Assembly (NCBI GenBank): GCA_021155045.1
Contig: JAJNQB010000010.1
Coordinates: 120,088-184,087, forward strand
Source of the DNA: Arcticibacter sp.
Lineage (GTDB): Bacteria; Bacteroidota; Bacteroidia; 2-12-FULL-35-15
Length of the DNA stretch: 64,000 bases
Reading direction: 5' to 3'
Part shown: one piece after another, positions 45,586 to 54,694 of the stretch
Numbering within the stretch: the stretch's first letter is position 1
How the letters are laid out: each line of letters starts with the position of its first letter
Made by a program: the position numbers and the translations under genes
The notes under the pieces: model-generated
Seen by the model: the letters and a program-made list of their open reading frames with translations, nothing else
Databases searched by the model: none
What the model was told of the DNA's origin: nothing

Positions 45586-46152
45586 ATGGAATTTTTCGAA
45601 AACTTAGACCCTTTTATTAGAACATTTTGGTATGTAGCTTTACCAGCAAGTTTGATTTTTATTGTGCAAACCATCATGACCTTTTTTGGTGCCGATGCAT
45701 CGGATGGAGTAGATGCCGATTTTGACGGAGATTTAGATGGCTCTGATGCTCCTTTTCAGCTTTTTTCATTAAGAAATTTAATAAATTTTTTATTAGGATT
45801 TAGTTGGACTGGAATTTCTTTTTATTCAACTATACCCAATAAAGCAGCACTTATTGGCTTGTCGGTTGCGGTTGGAGTTTTGTTTTTATTTTTATTTTTT
45901 ATAATGATAAAACAAATTCAAAAATTGGCAGAAGACAATTCATTTAAAATTTCGGATACGCTAAATAAAACTGCTGAAGTTTATTTGACCATACCAGAAA
46001 AAAAATCAGGAAAAGGAAAAATTATGATAAGTGTAAATGGTTCTTTTCATGAGTTGGATGCAATGACAGAGAATGAAAAAATTCCAACAAGTAGCACAGT
46101 TAAAGTCATAAAAATTGAAAACGGAAATATATTAATAGTAGAAACAATCTAA
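45586..46152 (+). CDS. NfeD/YqiJ-like membrane protein, flotillin partner
   Basis: The 188-residue protein has a membrane helix at about residues 14-36, an acidic Asp-rich loop (ADASDGVDADFDGDLDGSDAP), two more helices (about 60-80 and 85-110) and a C-terminal OB-like beta domain (AEVYLTIPEKKSGKGKIMISVNG ... STVKVIKIENGNILIVE). This is the layout of NfeD/YqiJ-type proteins encoded next to flotillins. It probably forms a complex with the flotillin, 12 bases downstream, in membrane microdomain organisation. The acidic loop is unusual in resembling Ca-binding sequences, though it matches no exact motif. Confidence 0.82.
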   Translation: MEFFENLDPFIRTFWYVALPASLIFIVQTIMTFFGADASDGVDADFDGDLDGSDAPFQLFSLRNLINFLLGFSWTGISFYSTIPNKAALIGLSVAVGVLFLFLFFIMIKQIQKLAEDNSFKISDTLNKTAEVYLTIPEKKSGKGKIMISVNGSFHELDAMTENEKIPTSSTVKVIKIENGNILIVETI

Positions 46153-46164
46153 ATAAAATACAAT

Positions 46165-47700
46165 ATGTCGCAAATAGTAATCATTGTAGTAGCAGTAATA
46201 GTAGGTTTTGTAACTATTTCAGCATTGTTGTCACGATACAAAAGATGCCCTTCAGATAAAATATTGGTAATTTATGGTAGAACAGGTGGCGCATCTGCAA
46301 AATGTGTACATGGCGGTGGAGCCTTTATTTGGCCAGTGGTTCAAGATTTTGCTTTTTTAGATTTAAAACCTCTTTCCATTGAAGCAAACTTAACCAATGC
46401 ATTGAGTAGGCAAAATATTCGAGTTGATGTTCCTTGTCGATTTACAATTGCAATTTCAACCGAAGCAGATAGTATGAATACTGCTGCTGAAAGATTATTA
46501 GGATTGTCGGCAGAACAAATACAAGAATTAGCAAAAGATATTTTATTTGGTCAATTACGTTTGGTTATTGCAACCATGACGATTGAAGAAATAAATTCTG
46601 ACCGCGATAAATTCTTAGATAATATTTCAAAAAATGTTGATAGCGAATTAAAAAAAATCGGATTGAAATTAATTAACGTAAATGTTACGGATATTAAAGA
46701 TGAATCAGGTTATATTGAAGCATTAGGAAAAGAAGCTGCTGCAAAAGCAATTAACGAAGCAAAAATTTCTGTGGCAGAACAAGAAAAAATTGGAGAAACA
46801 GGAAAAGCGTTAGCAGACAGAGAAAAAGATACACAAATTGCAGAAACGCATAGAGACAGAGATGTAAAAATCGCTATCACACAAAAAGATAGAGAGATAA
46901 GTATTGCATCTGCTGCAAAAGATGAATCAATTGGTAAAGCAGAAGCAGAAAGAGATACAAGGGTAAAAACATCAGAAGCAAATGCGGTTGCTATAAAAGG
47001 AGAAAATGAAGCAAAAATTGCGATTGCACAATCAGATGCTTTGCGCAGAGAAAAAGAAGCAGAAGCATATCGTGTAGCATTGGCATCCGAAAAAGTACAA
47101 CAAGCAAAAGCTTTGGAAGAATCGTATGTGGCTGAACAAAAAGCAGAAACTGCTCGTGCAGAAAGAGAACGCTCAACACAAAATGCAAACATTGTAATAC
47201 CAGCCGAAATAGCAAAACAAAAAGCAATTATTGAAGCGCAAGCAGAAGCAGAAAGAATAAGAGAACAAGCAAAAGGAGAAGCAGATGCTATATTTGCAAA
47301 AATGCAAGCCGAAGCAAAAGGTTTGTACGAAATATTAACGAAACAAGCAGAAGGCTATAAAGAAGTGGTTTCTGCTGCAGGTGGCGACCCTACAAAAGCA
47401 TTTCAATTGTTATTAATTGAAAAACTTCCAGAGCTTGTTAAAACACAAGTAGAAGCAGTTAAAAATATTAAGATTGATAAAATCACTGTTTGGGATTCTG
47501 GCAACAACGAAAATGGAAATGGCTCTACTGCTAATTTTGTTTCTGGAATGATGAAAACAGTACCGCCATTAAACGATTTATTTAACATGGCTGGACTTAA
47601 TTTACCTACTTATTTAAAAGGAGCTGAAACTGCTACCGAAACAAAAGAACCAACAACAGAAAAAGAAAACAAAGACGAGAAAAAAGATAAGAAGGGGTAA
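46165..47700 (+). CDS. flotillin family protein
   Basis: The 511-residue protein has an N-terminal membrane helix (IVIIVVAVIVGFVTISALL, residues 3-21), an SPFH/PHB domain to about residue 190 (PSDKILVIYGRTGG, LSIEANLTNALSRQNIRVDVPCRFTI split by a turn), and a long Ala/Glu/Lys-rich coiled coil (about 195-420), the flotillin domain. The tail (455-511) is Gly/Asn-rich and then Glu/Lys-rich. Flotillins scaffold ordered membrane patches and assemble protein complexes. The NfeD-like partner is just upstream. A short non-coding stretch and the convergent permease gene follow. Confidence 0.93.
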   Translation: MSQIVIIVVAVIVGFVTISALLSRYKRCPSDKILVIYGRTGGASAKCVHGGGAFIWPVVQDFAFLDLKPLSIEANLTNALSRQNIRVDVPCRFTIAISTEADSMNTAAERLLGLSAEQIQELAKDILFGQLRLVIATMTIEEINSDRDKFLDNISKNVDSELKKIGLKLINVNVTDIKDESGYIEALGKEAAAKAINEAKISVAEQEKIGETGKALADREKDTQIAETHRDRDVKIAITQKDREISIASAAKDESIGKAEAERDTRVKTSEANAVAIKGENEAKIAIAQSDALRREKEAEAYRVALASEKVQQAKALEESYVAEQKAETARAERERSTQNANIVIPAEIAKQKAIIEAQAEAERIREQAKGEADAIFAKMQAEAKGLYEILTKQAEGYKEVVSAAGGDPTKAFQLLLIEKLPELVKTQVEAVKNIKIDKITVWDSGNNENGNGSTANFVSGMMKTVPPLNDLFNMAGLNLPTYLKGAETATETKEPTTEKENKDEKKDKKG

Positions 47701-47785
47701 GAGTTGAATGTTATTTTTATAAAGAAATAAGCATGGCTGCTAAAGGGTGGAATTGTAAGTAAAAAATTTGTGAAGGAGTAGTGCT

Positions 47786-49027
47786 CTATTCAAACCTCAA
47801 TGCTTCAATTGGGTCTAATTTAGAAGCTTTAATAGCAGGATAAATACCCGAAATAATTCCTACACCAATACACAATGTTAAACCTGTAATAACCCAAAGC
47901 CAAGGCATAATAAATCCAGCGCCTAAACCATAGCCAATTAAATTTCCTAACGCTATTCCTAAGATAATCCCCACTAAACCTCCTATTTGACAAATTACAA
48001 TAGCTTCTACTAAAAATTGGCTACGAATAGTTTTTCGTGTTGCGCCAATGGCTTTTCGTATTCCTATTTCACGGGTACGTTCGGTAACAGATACAAGCAT
48101 AATGTTCATCAATCCAATTGCTGCCCCAAGCAATGTTATAAAACCAATGAGTGTTGCTCCTAATGTAAATTTTTGAATGTTGTCAATTAATAAATTAGCA
48201 AGGTTATCGCTTTTTGTAATTTCAAAATTATCATCTTCGCCAATAGCCACATTTCTGATGACTCTGAATTTACCAGTAGCTTCACTCACGGCAGCATCCA
48301 TTAATTGATTGTTTGTTACCAATACGTTTACTGTAAATGTCATGTTCGGACGAGAAAAATATTGCCTCACATTACTCAATGGAAGCACCATTATTTTATC
48401 GCCACCAAAACCCATGCTGTTACCCTTTGATTTTAAAACACCAATAACACGATATTTTCCGCTTCCAACAGTAATTATTTTTTCTAAAGGATTTTGCTTC
48501 TTGTCGAAAAGCGCATCTACAATATCTTTTCCAATGATTACAACATGATTTCCATATTGTATTTCGTTTAAAGAAAAGTTTCTTCCTCCTGCTAATTCAT
48601 ACCCAGCGGTGGCTAAATAATTTTCGTCACCACCAAACACACGTAAATTTGGGTTGCTTTTTTTTGATTCAAATTTTGCAGTAGCACTTCCAGAAGCCAT
48701 AGTAGAAACAGAAGGTGTAGCCGGGAATTCATATTCTTTTGTGAATGTTATAGCTTCATCATAGGTTATGTTTCTGAATTTTTTAGGACGTTTACCATTT
48801 TTACCAATCCTTACAGTCATTTCGCGATTACGAATAGTGAATGTATTAGCACCCATACTTGTAAAATTGCTGTTGATGGATGATTTCATTGCATCAATAG
48901 CTGTTAGAATTCCAACCAATGCCATAATTCCTATAGAAATGATAAGTGCAGTTAAGGTAGTACGTAATAATTGGCTTCGGATAGAAGAAAGAGAAATTTT
49001 AATATTTTCTTTTAAAAAAGAAGCCAT
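47786..49027 (-). CDS. MacB/FtsX-type ABC transporter permease
   Basis: The 413-residue permease has the four-helix MacB layout: an N-terminal helix (about 20-42), a large periplasmic MacB_PCD domain (about 45-265), then three C-terminal helices (near 285-310, 335-360, 370-395). VSVTERTREIGIRKAIGATRKTI is the FtsX-domain signature, and IYPAIKASKLDPIEALRFE is the typical end. Such permeases use a separate LolD/MacB-like ATPase for lipoprotein transfer, export or envelope sensing; none is encoded here, so the partner is elsewhere. TACTTTTG at 49051-49058 on the minus strand is its promoter element. Confidence 0.92.
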   Translation of the reverse strand: MASFLKENIKISLSSIRSQLLRTTLTALIISIGIMALVGILTAIDAMKSSINSNFTSMGANTFTIRNREMTVRIGKNGKRPKKFRNITYDEAITFTKEYEFPATPSVSTMASGSATAKFESKKSNPNLRVFGGDENYLATAGYELAGGRNFSLNEIQYGNHVVIIGKDIVDALFDKKQNPLEKIITVGSGKYRVIGVLKSKGNSMGFGGDKIMVLPLSNVRQYFSRPNMTFTVNVLVTNNQLMDAAVSEATGKFRVIRNVAIGEDDNFEITKSDNLANLLIDNIQKFTLGATLIGFITLLGAAIGLMNIMLVSVTERTREIGIRKAIGATRKTIRSQFLVEAIVICQIGGLVGIILGIALGNLIGYGLGAGFIMPWLWVITGLTLCIGVGIISGIYPAIKASKLDPIEALRFE

Positions 49028-49182
49028 AATTTGTTTTGCAAATAGAATTACAAAAGTATAAAACTAAAGCATTGGTGCGGTATTTAATTGTGTGGTTTAT
49101 AAAAAATCATAAAAAAGAATGTAAAAATATTAGTCGGTTTGCCCGAAAGTATTATATTAGTGTACTTTTTAAAAAGCAAACT

Positions 49183-50019
49183 ATGATTTCGAGAATTTTT
49201 ACTATTATCCTACTATTTACTTTTTCTACTCTATTTTTTAATCAAGCATTAGCACAAGCTAAAAAAGCACCTGCTGCGGGAGGAACTGCAAAGGGAACGC
49301 TTGCTGCTGATATGGATTGTTCTGTAAAAGTAAATGGTTCTGCTAAATTGTTTAGTGTTAAAGCTTATACTCCGCTTGAAGTAATGCTTAAGGCAGGAGA
49401 TAATACAATAGAAGCGGTTACTACAGATAAAAAATCTACTTATAGAAGAGATATTAAAGCAAAAGCGGGCGAAATAGTAATTGTTGAAATATCGTTTTTT
49501 GATGATGGCAAATTTTTAGATTATGTAAAAGATGGAAATGTAAACATGGTGGAAGCTGCAATAAAAAAAGATCCAACATTGATAAACAATGAAAATGGTA
49601 CACTTACATCATCTCCTTTAGAAATTGCAATACAAAATTCGCATGTAGATTTGGTGAAATACCTCTTAAGTAAGGGTGCCAGTTTTTTGAAACCAGAGAA
49701 TATTTATCCTTTACACAAGTCTATTTTATATGCTACCTCAACAAAACCTGCAAAAGACAAACCATCACCAGATAAAGAATTGGTAGATTTATTTATGGCT
49801 AAAGGTTGCAAAATTACAGATAAAGATGATGGAGGAAATACTCCATTGCATTGTGCTGTAAGAGCAGGTAAATACGATTTAGTTGTATTTTTATTAGAAA
49901 AAGGTTCGGATATTAATGCAAAAAACGACTTTGATGATACGCCACTTAAAATTGCACAAGACAAAGGTTATATAACCATCATCAATTACCTTAAATCAAA
50001 AGGGGCGCAAGAAAAATAA
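49183..50019 (+). CDS. secreted ankyrin repeat protein
   Basis: The ATG at 49183 is chosen because it begins a good signal peptide (MISRIFTIILLFTFSTLFFNQALAQ); a TTG/ATG-type extension upstream would bury it. The 278-residue product has a beta-rich N-terminal domain (residues about 40-115, CSVKVNGSAKLFSVKAYTPLEVMLKAG, PEGA-like) and then about five ankyrin repeats (SPLEIAIQNSHVDLVKYLLSKGA, NTPLHCAVRAGKYDLVVFLLEKGSDINAKNDF split). It is probably periplasmic and mediates protein contacts. A hairpin overlaps its stop codon. Nothing nearby suggests a partner. Confidence 0.85.
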   Translation: MISRIFTIILLFTFSTLFFNQALAQAKKAPAAGGTAKGTLAADMDCSVKVNGSAKLFSVKAYTPLEVMLKAGDNTIEAVTTDKKSTYRRDIKAKAGEIVIVEISFFDDGKFLDYVKDGNVNMVEAAIKKDPTLINNENGTLTSSPLEIAIQNSHVDLVKYLLSKGASFLKPENIYPLHKSILYATSTKPAKDKPSPDKELVDLFMAKGCKITDKDDGGNTPLHCAVRAGKYDLVVFLLEKGSDINAKNDFDDTPLKIAQDKGYITIINYLKSKGAQEK

Positions 50020-50033
50020 TTTGCGCCTTTTTT
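50004..50033 (+). terminator. terminator overlapping the ankyrin gene stop
   Basis: GGCGCAA (50004-50010) pairs with TTGCGCC (50021-50027) and is followed by six T. The stop codon of the ankyrin gene lies inside the loop. Confidence 0.85.
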
Positions 50034-50057
50034 ATTTATAAAAAACGTAATAAATAG

Positions 50058-50065
50058 TACATTTG
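50058..50065 (+). promoter_or_regulatory. promoter element upstream of aconitase
   Basis: TACATTTG matches TAnnTTTG, 56 bases before the ATG. No correctly spaced TTG was seen. Confidence 0.4.
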
Positions 50066-50121
50066 TACTCCATTCATGAAATCAATAATTTTTTATTTAT
50101 AATTCATAATTACTTTAAACT

Positions 50122-52389
50122 ATGGCTTTTGATATTGAAATGATTAAGGAAGTTTACAAAAACCTTCCTGCAAAAGTAGAGGCAGCACGTAAAATAGTGG
50201 GTCGCCCATTAACATTAACAGAAAAGATATTGTATGCACATTTGCATAAAGATCAAAAAGCAGAAAGTTTTTCAAGAGGAAAATCGTATGTAGATTTTGC
50301 TCCAGATAGAGTAGCAATGCAAGATGCAACAGCACAAATGGCATTGTTGCAATTTATGCAATCGGGTCGTCCGAAAGTTGCTGTACCATCAACTGTTCAT
50401 TGCGACCATTTAATCACTGCAAAAGAGGGAGCTGCAACAGATTTAGCATTTGCCACTAAAGAAAGTAAAGAAGTGTTTGATTTTTTAGGTTCCGTTTCAA
50501 ATAAATATGGTATCGGTTTTTGGAAACCGGGTGCAGGAATTATTCATCAAGTAGTTTTAGAAAATTATGCTTTCCCTGGTGGAATGATGATTGGTACCGA
50601 TTCACATACTGTAAATGCAGGCGGTTTAGGAATGATTGCCATTGGTGTGGGTGGAGCAGATGCTTGTGATGTGATGGCTGGATTGGCTTGGGAATTAAAA
50701 ATGCCAAAATTAATTGGTGTAAAACTTACAGGAAAATTAAACGGTTGGACAGCACCCAAAGATGTGATTTTAAAAGTTGCAGGTATCTTAACTGTAAAAG
50801 GCGGAACAGATGCGGTAGTTGAATATTTTGGAGAAGGTGCTATCTCAATGAGTTGCACAGGAAAAGGTACAATCTGTAATATGGGTGCAGAAATAGGTGC
50901 GACTACTTCTACATTTGGTTATGATGATTCAATGGCTCGTTATCTAAAAGCAACAGGAAGAGCAGATGTTGCTGAATTGGCAAATACTGTTAAAGAACAC
51001 TTAACTGCAGATGCAGATGTTTATGCAAATCCAGAAAAATATTTTGATCAAGTAATTGAAATTAATTTATCTGAATTAGAACCGCATGTAAACGGTCCGT
51101 TTACTCCAGACTTAGCTACACCAATTTCTAAATTAAAAGAAGTGGCAGCAGCAAATGGTTGGCCCTTAAAAATTTCAGTAGGATTAATTGGTTCTTGTAC
51201 CAACTCTTCGTACGAAGATATTTCTCGTGCTGTAAGTATTGCAAAACAAGTTGCAGCTAAAGGCTTAAAAGCAAAATCAGAATATTGTATCAATCCTGGT
51301 TCGGAACAAATCCGTTATACAATTAAACGTGATGGATTCCTTGATGTATTTGACCAAATAGGAGCAAAAGTATTTACAAATGCTTGTGGTCCTTGTATTG
51401 GAATGTGGGATAGAATGGGTGCAGAAAAACAAGAAAAAAATACAATCATTCATTCATTCAATAGAAATTTTGCAAAACGTGCAGATGGAAATCCTAACAC
51501 GTACGCATTTGTTGCATCACCTGAATTAGTTACAGCTATGGCTATTGCGGGTGATTTAACATTTAATCCTTTAACAGATTATTTAACAAACGAAAAGGGC
51601 GAAAAAGTAAAATTGGATGCACCAACAGGTGATGAGTTGCCTACAAAAGGCTTTGCTGTTGAAGATGCAGGATACCAAGCTCCTGCTGATGATGGAAGCA
51701 AAATTTCTGTTGCGGTTTCGCCAACATCAGACCGATTACAATTGCTTGACCCATTTGCTGCTTGGGAAGGTGTTGACTTAGAAGGATTAAAATTATTAAT
51801 TAAAGCAAAAGGAAAATGTACTACCGACCATATTTCTATGGCGGGACCATGGTTAAAATACCGTGGACATTTAGATAATATTTCTAACAATATGTTGATT
51901 GGTGCTGTAAATTATTTTAACGAAAAAACGGATAATGTAAAAAATCAATTAACAGGAGCGTACGAAAGTGTACCAAAAGTTCAACGTGATTACAAAGCCA
52001 AAGGAATAGGTTCTATCGTTGTTGGTGACGAAAACTATGGCGAAGGATCCTCTCGTGAGCATGCAGCTATGGAGCCACGCCACTTGGGAGTTCGTGCAGT
52101 ATTAGTAAAATCATTTGCTCGTATTCACGAAACAAATTTGAAAAAACAAGGAATGCTTGGATTAACATTTGCTGATAAATCAGATTACGAAAAAATAAAA
52201 GAAGATGATGTAATTGATATTGTTGGATTAACTTCTTTTGCTCCAAATACTCCATTAACATTGGTTTTAAATCATGCTGATGGAACAAAAGAAGAAATAA
52301 AAGCAAACCATACTTACAATGAACAACAAATTGAGTGGTTCAAAGCAGGTGGGGCTTTAAACATTATTAGAGCAAGTGTAAAAGCATAG
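50122..52389 (+). CDS. acn: aconitate hydratase, mitochondrial type
   Basis: Aconitase converts citrate to isocitrate in the TCA cycle using a 4Fe-4S cluster. The 755-residue length and the sequence fit the mitochondrial-type family. The three cluster cysteines are Cys359 (GSCTNSS), Cys422 and Cys425 (ACGPCIG). Other active-site segments are PSTVHCDHLI, GTDSHTVNAGGLG and, in the swivelling C-terminal domain, GDENYGEGSSREHAAMEPRHLG. It has its own promoter region and a strong terminator. No other TCA gene is adjacent. Confidence 0.97.
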   Translation: MAFDIEMIKEVYKNLPAKVEAARKIVGRPLTLTEKILYAHLHKDQKAESFSRGKSYVDFAPDRVAMQDATAQMALLQFMQSGRPKVAVPSTVHCDHLITAKEGAATDLAFATKESKEVFDFLGSVSNKYGIGFWKPGAGIIHQVVLENYAFPGGMMIGTDSHTVNAGGLGMIAIGVGGADACDVMAGLAWELKMPKLIGVKLTGKLNGWTAPKDVILKVAGILTVKGGTDAVVEYFGEGAISMSCTGKGTICNMGAEIGATTSTFGYDDSMARYLKATGRADVAELANTVKEHLTADADVYANPEKYFDQVIEINLSELEPHVNGPFTPDLATPISKLKEVAAANGWPLKISVGLIGSCTNSSYEDISRAVSIAKQVAAKGLKAKSEYCINPGSEQIRYTIKRDGFLDVFDQIGAKVFTNACGPCIGMWDRMGAEKQEKNTIIHSFNRNFAKRADGNPNTYAFVASPELVTAMAIAGDLTFNPLTDYLTNEKGEKVKLDAPTGDELPTKGFAVEDAGYQAPADDGSKISVAVSPTSDRLQLLDPFAAWEGVDLEGLKLLIKAKGKCTTDHISMAGPWLKYRGHLDNISNNMLIGAVNYFNEKTDNVKNQLTGAYESVPKVQRDYKAKGIGSIVVGDENYGEGSSREHAAMEPRHLGVRAVLVKSFARIHETNLKKQGMLGLTFADKSDYEKIKEDDVIDIVGLTSFAPNTPLTLVLNHADGTKEEIKANHTYNEQQIEWFKAGGALNIIRASVKA

Positions 52390-52406
52390 ATTAATGTTAA
52401 AAATAA

Positions 52407-52444
52407 AAAGAAAATGCGTTGTAATATTACAACGCATTTTCTTT
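52407..52444. terminator. terminator after aconitase
   Basis: A perfect palindrome of 38 bases (arms of 19, core AATGCGTTGTAAT and its complement) with A-rich left and T-rich right ends. It lies 17 bases after the aconitase stop and 14 bases before the next gene. Confidence 0.88.
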
Positions 52445-52458
52445 AACTGAAAATAAAA

Positions 52459-52665
52459 GTGAAAAAATTCACATTAACGGAAGAATACATTCAATTAAAC
52501 CAATTACTAAAAGCACTTGCTTGGTGCAGTAATGGCGCTGAAGCAAATGAAATAATTGATTCTGGTTTGGTAAAAGTAAATGATGAAGTGGAGTTGAGGC
52601 GAAGAAATAAAATTAAAAAAGGATTCAAAGTTGAATTTAAAAAACAATTTGTAATTATTGAGTAA
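52459..52665 (+). CDS. S4 domain RNA-binding protein (YbcJ-like)
   Basis: The 68-residue protein is a single S4 domain, an RNA-binding alpha/beta fold: LNQLLKALAWCSNGAEANEIIDSGLVKVNDEVELRRRNKIKKGF (split at the turn). It starts with GTG at 52459; no ATG lies upstream in frame. Small proteins of this type bind structured RNA, possibly rRNA, but their exact target is unknown. Its TAA overlaps the ATG of the next gene by one base, which implies translational coupling. Confidence 0.88.
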   Translation: MKKFTLTEEYIQLNQLLKALAWCSNGAEANEIIDSGLVKVNDEVELRRRNKIKKGFKVEFKKQFVIIE

Positions 52666-53087
52666 TGAAAAGTTATTTAATCATAATTGTTTTTTTTAGT
52701 TCAATAGTATCTTCTTATGCTCAAGAGATTATAAAAGAAATAGATACTATTACAGTTCCATCTGTTTATGAGTTGAAATCGGAACAATGGAACGATTGGA
52801 AAAAAATTGAAGATGCTTGGAAAATTGAATATTATAAAATACTTAAGGAGCAGAAAATAAAAATGTCTTGCAGTGGTTGTGAATCGGTTTTTATGGATGT
52901 TGTTCTGTCTGTTGATAATAATGGTAAACTTAGCTATTATAAGTTGATAAAATCAAAGAAATGCGAAATGGAATTTACAAAAGGCTTAGAAATAAAATTT
53001 ATGAAGTGGTTTTTTACTCAAAAATTTCCGCAATCACTTTTTAATACTAAATTTCAAGTGAGATTAGGTACAAGTTTAAAATGTTAA
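52665..53087 (+). CDS. secreted hypothetical protein, possibly TonB C-terminal-like
   Basis: The 140-residue protein has a signal peptide ending in SSYAQ. The second half (VFMDVVLSVDNNGKLSYYKLIKSKK ... MKWFFTQKFPQS ... VRLGTSLKC, residues about 72-140) follows the strand-helix-strand pattern of TonB C-terminal domains, but lacks their usual proline-rich linker and membrane helix. Four Cys (two in CSGC) may form disulfides. The function is unknown. It is translationally coupled to the S4-domain gene. Confidence 0.65.
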   Translation: MKSYLIIIVFFSSIVSSYAQEIIKEIDTITVPSVYELKSEQWNDWKKIEDAWKIEYYKILKEQKIKMSCSGCESVFMDVVLSVDNNGKLSYYKLIKSKKCEMEFTKGLEIKFMKWFFTQKFPQSLFNTKFQVRLGTSLKC

Positions 53088-53102
53088 TGAATTAAATAAA
53101 AG

Positions 53103-53972
53103 ATGAAAGCATATAATCCAAAAGACTGGTCAAAATTAATTTTCCATTTTCACAAATCGGATTCCTTCCGAATGCTTCTGCCAGCAATGCTTGCTTTGGT
53201 GATTTACTCTTCCGTATTGACATATATTGATGTAGAATTGAAATTAGTAAAATTTAGAAGTACCACTGTGTTGCACTCACTTTTAGGTTTTGTTTTATCA
53301 TTACTACTGGTATTTAGAACCAATACTGCTTATGAACGTTGGTGGGAAGGGCGCAAATTGTGGGGTGATTTAGTAAATAACACAAGAAATTTAATGCTAA
53401 AATTAAATGCATTTATTCCCAATGATAAAGTAGAATTGAAAAATAATTTTAGGATATTAATTTCAAATTATCCTTTTGCATTAAAAGAGCATTTGAGAGG
53501 AGGTTTTAAAGAAGATTTATTGGAGGAGCATCCTAACTATAGAGTCGCAGATTTGAAAACAGTTAATCATATTCCGAATAAAATTGCTCAACAATTGTTT
53601 TTAGAAATAGAAAAATTAAGAAAAGAAAATATTATTTCGGAAGAAAAATTAATTGTGCTCAATGAAGAGTTGCGTTCTTTTACGAATATTGCTGGGGCAT
53701 GTGAACGAATCAAATCTACACCAATACCTTATTCATACAGCACATTTATTAAAAGAATTATTTTCCTTTATATCATCACACTTCCTCTTGGCTTAGTTGA
53801 TGATTTTAAGTGGGCAAGCATTCCAATGGTGCTGTTTGTATTTTATGCTTTTGCAAGTTTAGAATTAATTGCAGAAGAAATCGAAGACCCTTTTGGTTAC
53901 GAAGATAACGATTTACCTACAGATGAAATTTCAGAGCGTATTAAGAAAAATTTAATTGAAATAATAAAATAA
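53103..53972 (+). CDS. bestrophin family ion channel
   Basis: The 289-residue membrane protein belongs to the bestrophin/UPF0187 family. Segments FRMLLPAMLALVIYSSVLTY and LLGFVLSLLLVFRTNTAYERWWEGRKLWGDLVNNTRN (split by the membrane edge) are the family core, with the conserved NTAYxRWWEGR. The late IPYSYSTFIKRIIFLYIITLPLGL and IEDPFGYEDNDLPTDEI also match. Bacterial members form pentameric channels for cations or anions; selectivity cannot be predicted here. The gene is six bases before a Crp/Fnr regulator, so they may be co-transcribed. Confidence 0.93.
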   Translation: MKAYNPKDWSKLIFHFHKSDSFRMLLPAMLALVIYSSVLTYIDVELKLVKFRSTTVLHSLLGFVLSLLLVFRTNTAYERWWEGRKLWGDLVNNTRNLMLKLNAFIPNDKVELKNNFRILISNYPFALKEHLRGGFKEDLLEEHPNYRVADLKTVNHIPNKIAQQLFLEIEKLRKENIISEEKLIVLNEELRSFTNIAGACERIKSTPIPYSYSTFIKRIIFLYIITLPLGLVDDFKWASIPMVLFVFYAFASLELIAEEIEDPFGYEDNDLPTDEISERIKKNLIEIIK

Positions 53973-53977
53973 TTTTT

Positions 53978-54604
53978 ATGATAACAGATGGCAGTAAAAT
54001 TTCAATTCCCAATATAGATGCTGAAATGAAAAAGGAATTAATGGAAAATGGAACCATTAAAAATTTTCAGGCTAATGATGTGATTTTACAGGAAAATGGC
54101 TATATAAAAACCTTGCCCATTGTGTTGCATGGAAGCTTAAAAGTGTTACGTGAAGAAGAAGATGGAAGAGAAATATTGTTGTATTATATCAAAGCAGGGG
54201 AGACTTGTGTTATGTCATTCTTAGGTGGAATAAATAACGATAAAAGTATTGTTAAAGCGGTAGTAGAAGAAGACTCTGAGATTTTATTAATACCTATTCA
54301 AAACGTACAAAGTTGGGTATCAAAATATCCTTCATGGTGCGATTTTATTTTTAAATTATACCATAAACGTTTTGAGGAATTATTGTCAGTTGTAAATGCA
54401 ATGGCTTTTCAAAAAATAGATCAGCGCATTCTTAACTTACTTCAAAAAAAGAAACAACTGACAGGTAACAATGAAATAAATGTTACTCACCAGCAACTTG
54501 CTGATGAATTAGGTACCGCCCGTGAAGTGGTTTCTCGTTTGTTAAAACAACTCGAAAGAGAAAAAAAAATCAACCTCTCTCGTAATAGAATCAACCTTCT
54601 TTAA
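53978..54604 (+). CDS. Crp/Fnr family transcriptional regulator
   Basis: The 208-residue protein has an N-terminal cyclic-nucleotide-binding-like beta roll (residues about 15-130; GREILLYYIKAGETCVMSF) and a C-terminal winged helix (INVTHQQLADELGTAREVVSRLLKQLEREKKI). It has no N-terminal Cys cluster of the FNR type, so it is unlikely to hold an Fe-S cluster. It probably controls the rhodanese gene cluster that starts 90 bases downstream. An AGTAA-N11-TTACT inverted repeat begins at its stop codon, upstream of the next promoter. Confidence 0.92.
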   Translation: MITDGSKISIPNIDAEMKKELMENGTIKNFQANDVILQENGYIKTLPIVLHGSLKVLREEEDGREILLYYIKAGETCVMSFLGGINNDKSIVKAVVEEDSEILLIPIQNVQSWVSKYPSWCDFIFKLYHKRFEELLSVVNAMAFQKIDQRILNLLQKKKQLTGNNEINVTHQQLADELGTAREVVSRLLKQLEREKKINLSRNRINLL

Positions 54605-54624
54605 GTAATGTGATATTTGTTACT
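54604..54624. promoter_or_regulatory. inverted repeat, possible Crp/Fnr site
   Basis: AGTAA and TTACT flank 11 bases. The centre is about 45 bases upstream of the start site predicted from the TACTTTTG at 54647-54654, which suits an activator of this family. The sequence does not match the FNR consensus TTGAT-N4-ATCAA. Confidence 0.3.
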
Positions 54625-54646
54625 GACTCATACTTGTTTTCGATTG

Positions 54647-54654
54647 TACTTTTG
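54647..54654 (+). promoter_or_regulatory. promoter element of the rhodanese cluster
   Basis: TACTTTTG matches TAnnTTTG; the nearest TTG elements are badly spaced (10 or 27 bases), which fits a promoter that depends on an activator. Confidence 0.45.
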
Positions 54655-54694
54655 TGATGTAAACAAAAATTATTAATCACTAAAAACAATCAAG

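Noticed and set aside
46710..47227. Minus-strand frames opposite the flotillin coiled coil
   Set aside because: Ala/Glu/Lys codon runs leave the complementary strand open; the flotillin reading is clear.
49036..49182. Upstream extension of the ankyrin protein
   Set aside because: The 49 extra residues are Lys-rich, overlap the promoter of the divergent permease and come before an intact signal peptide.
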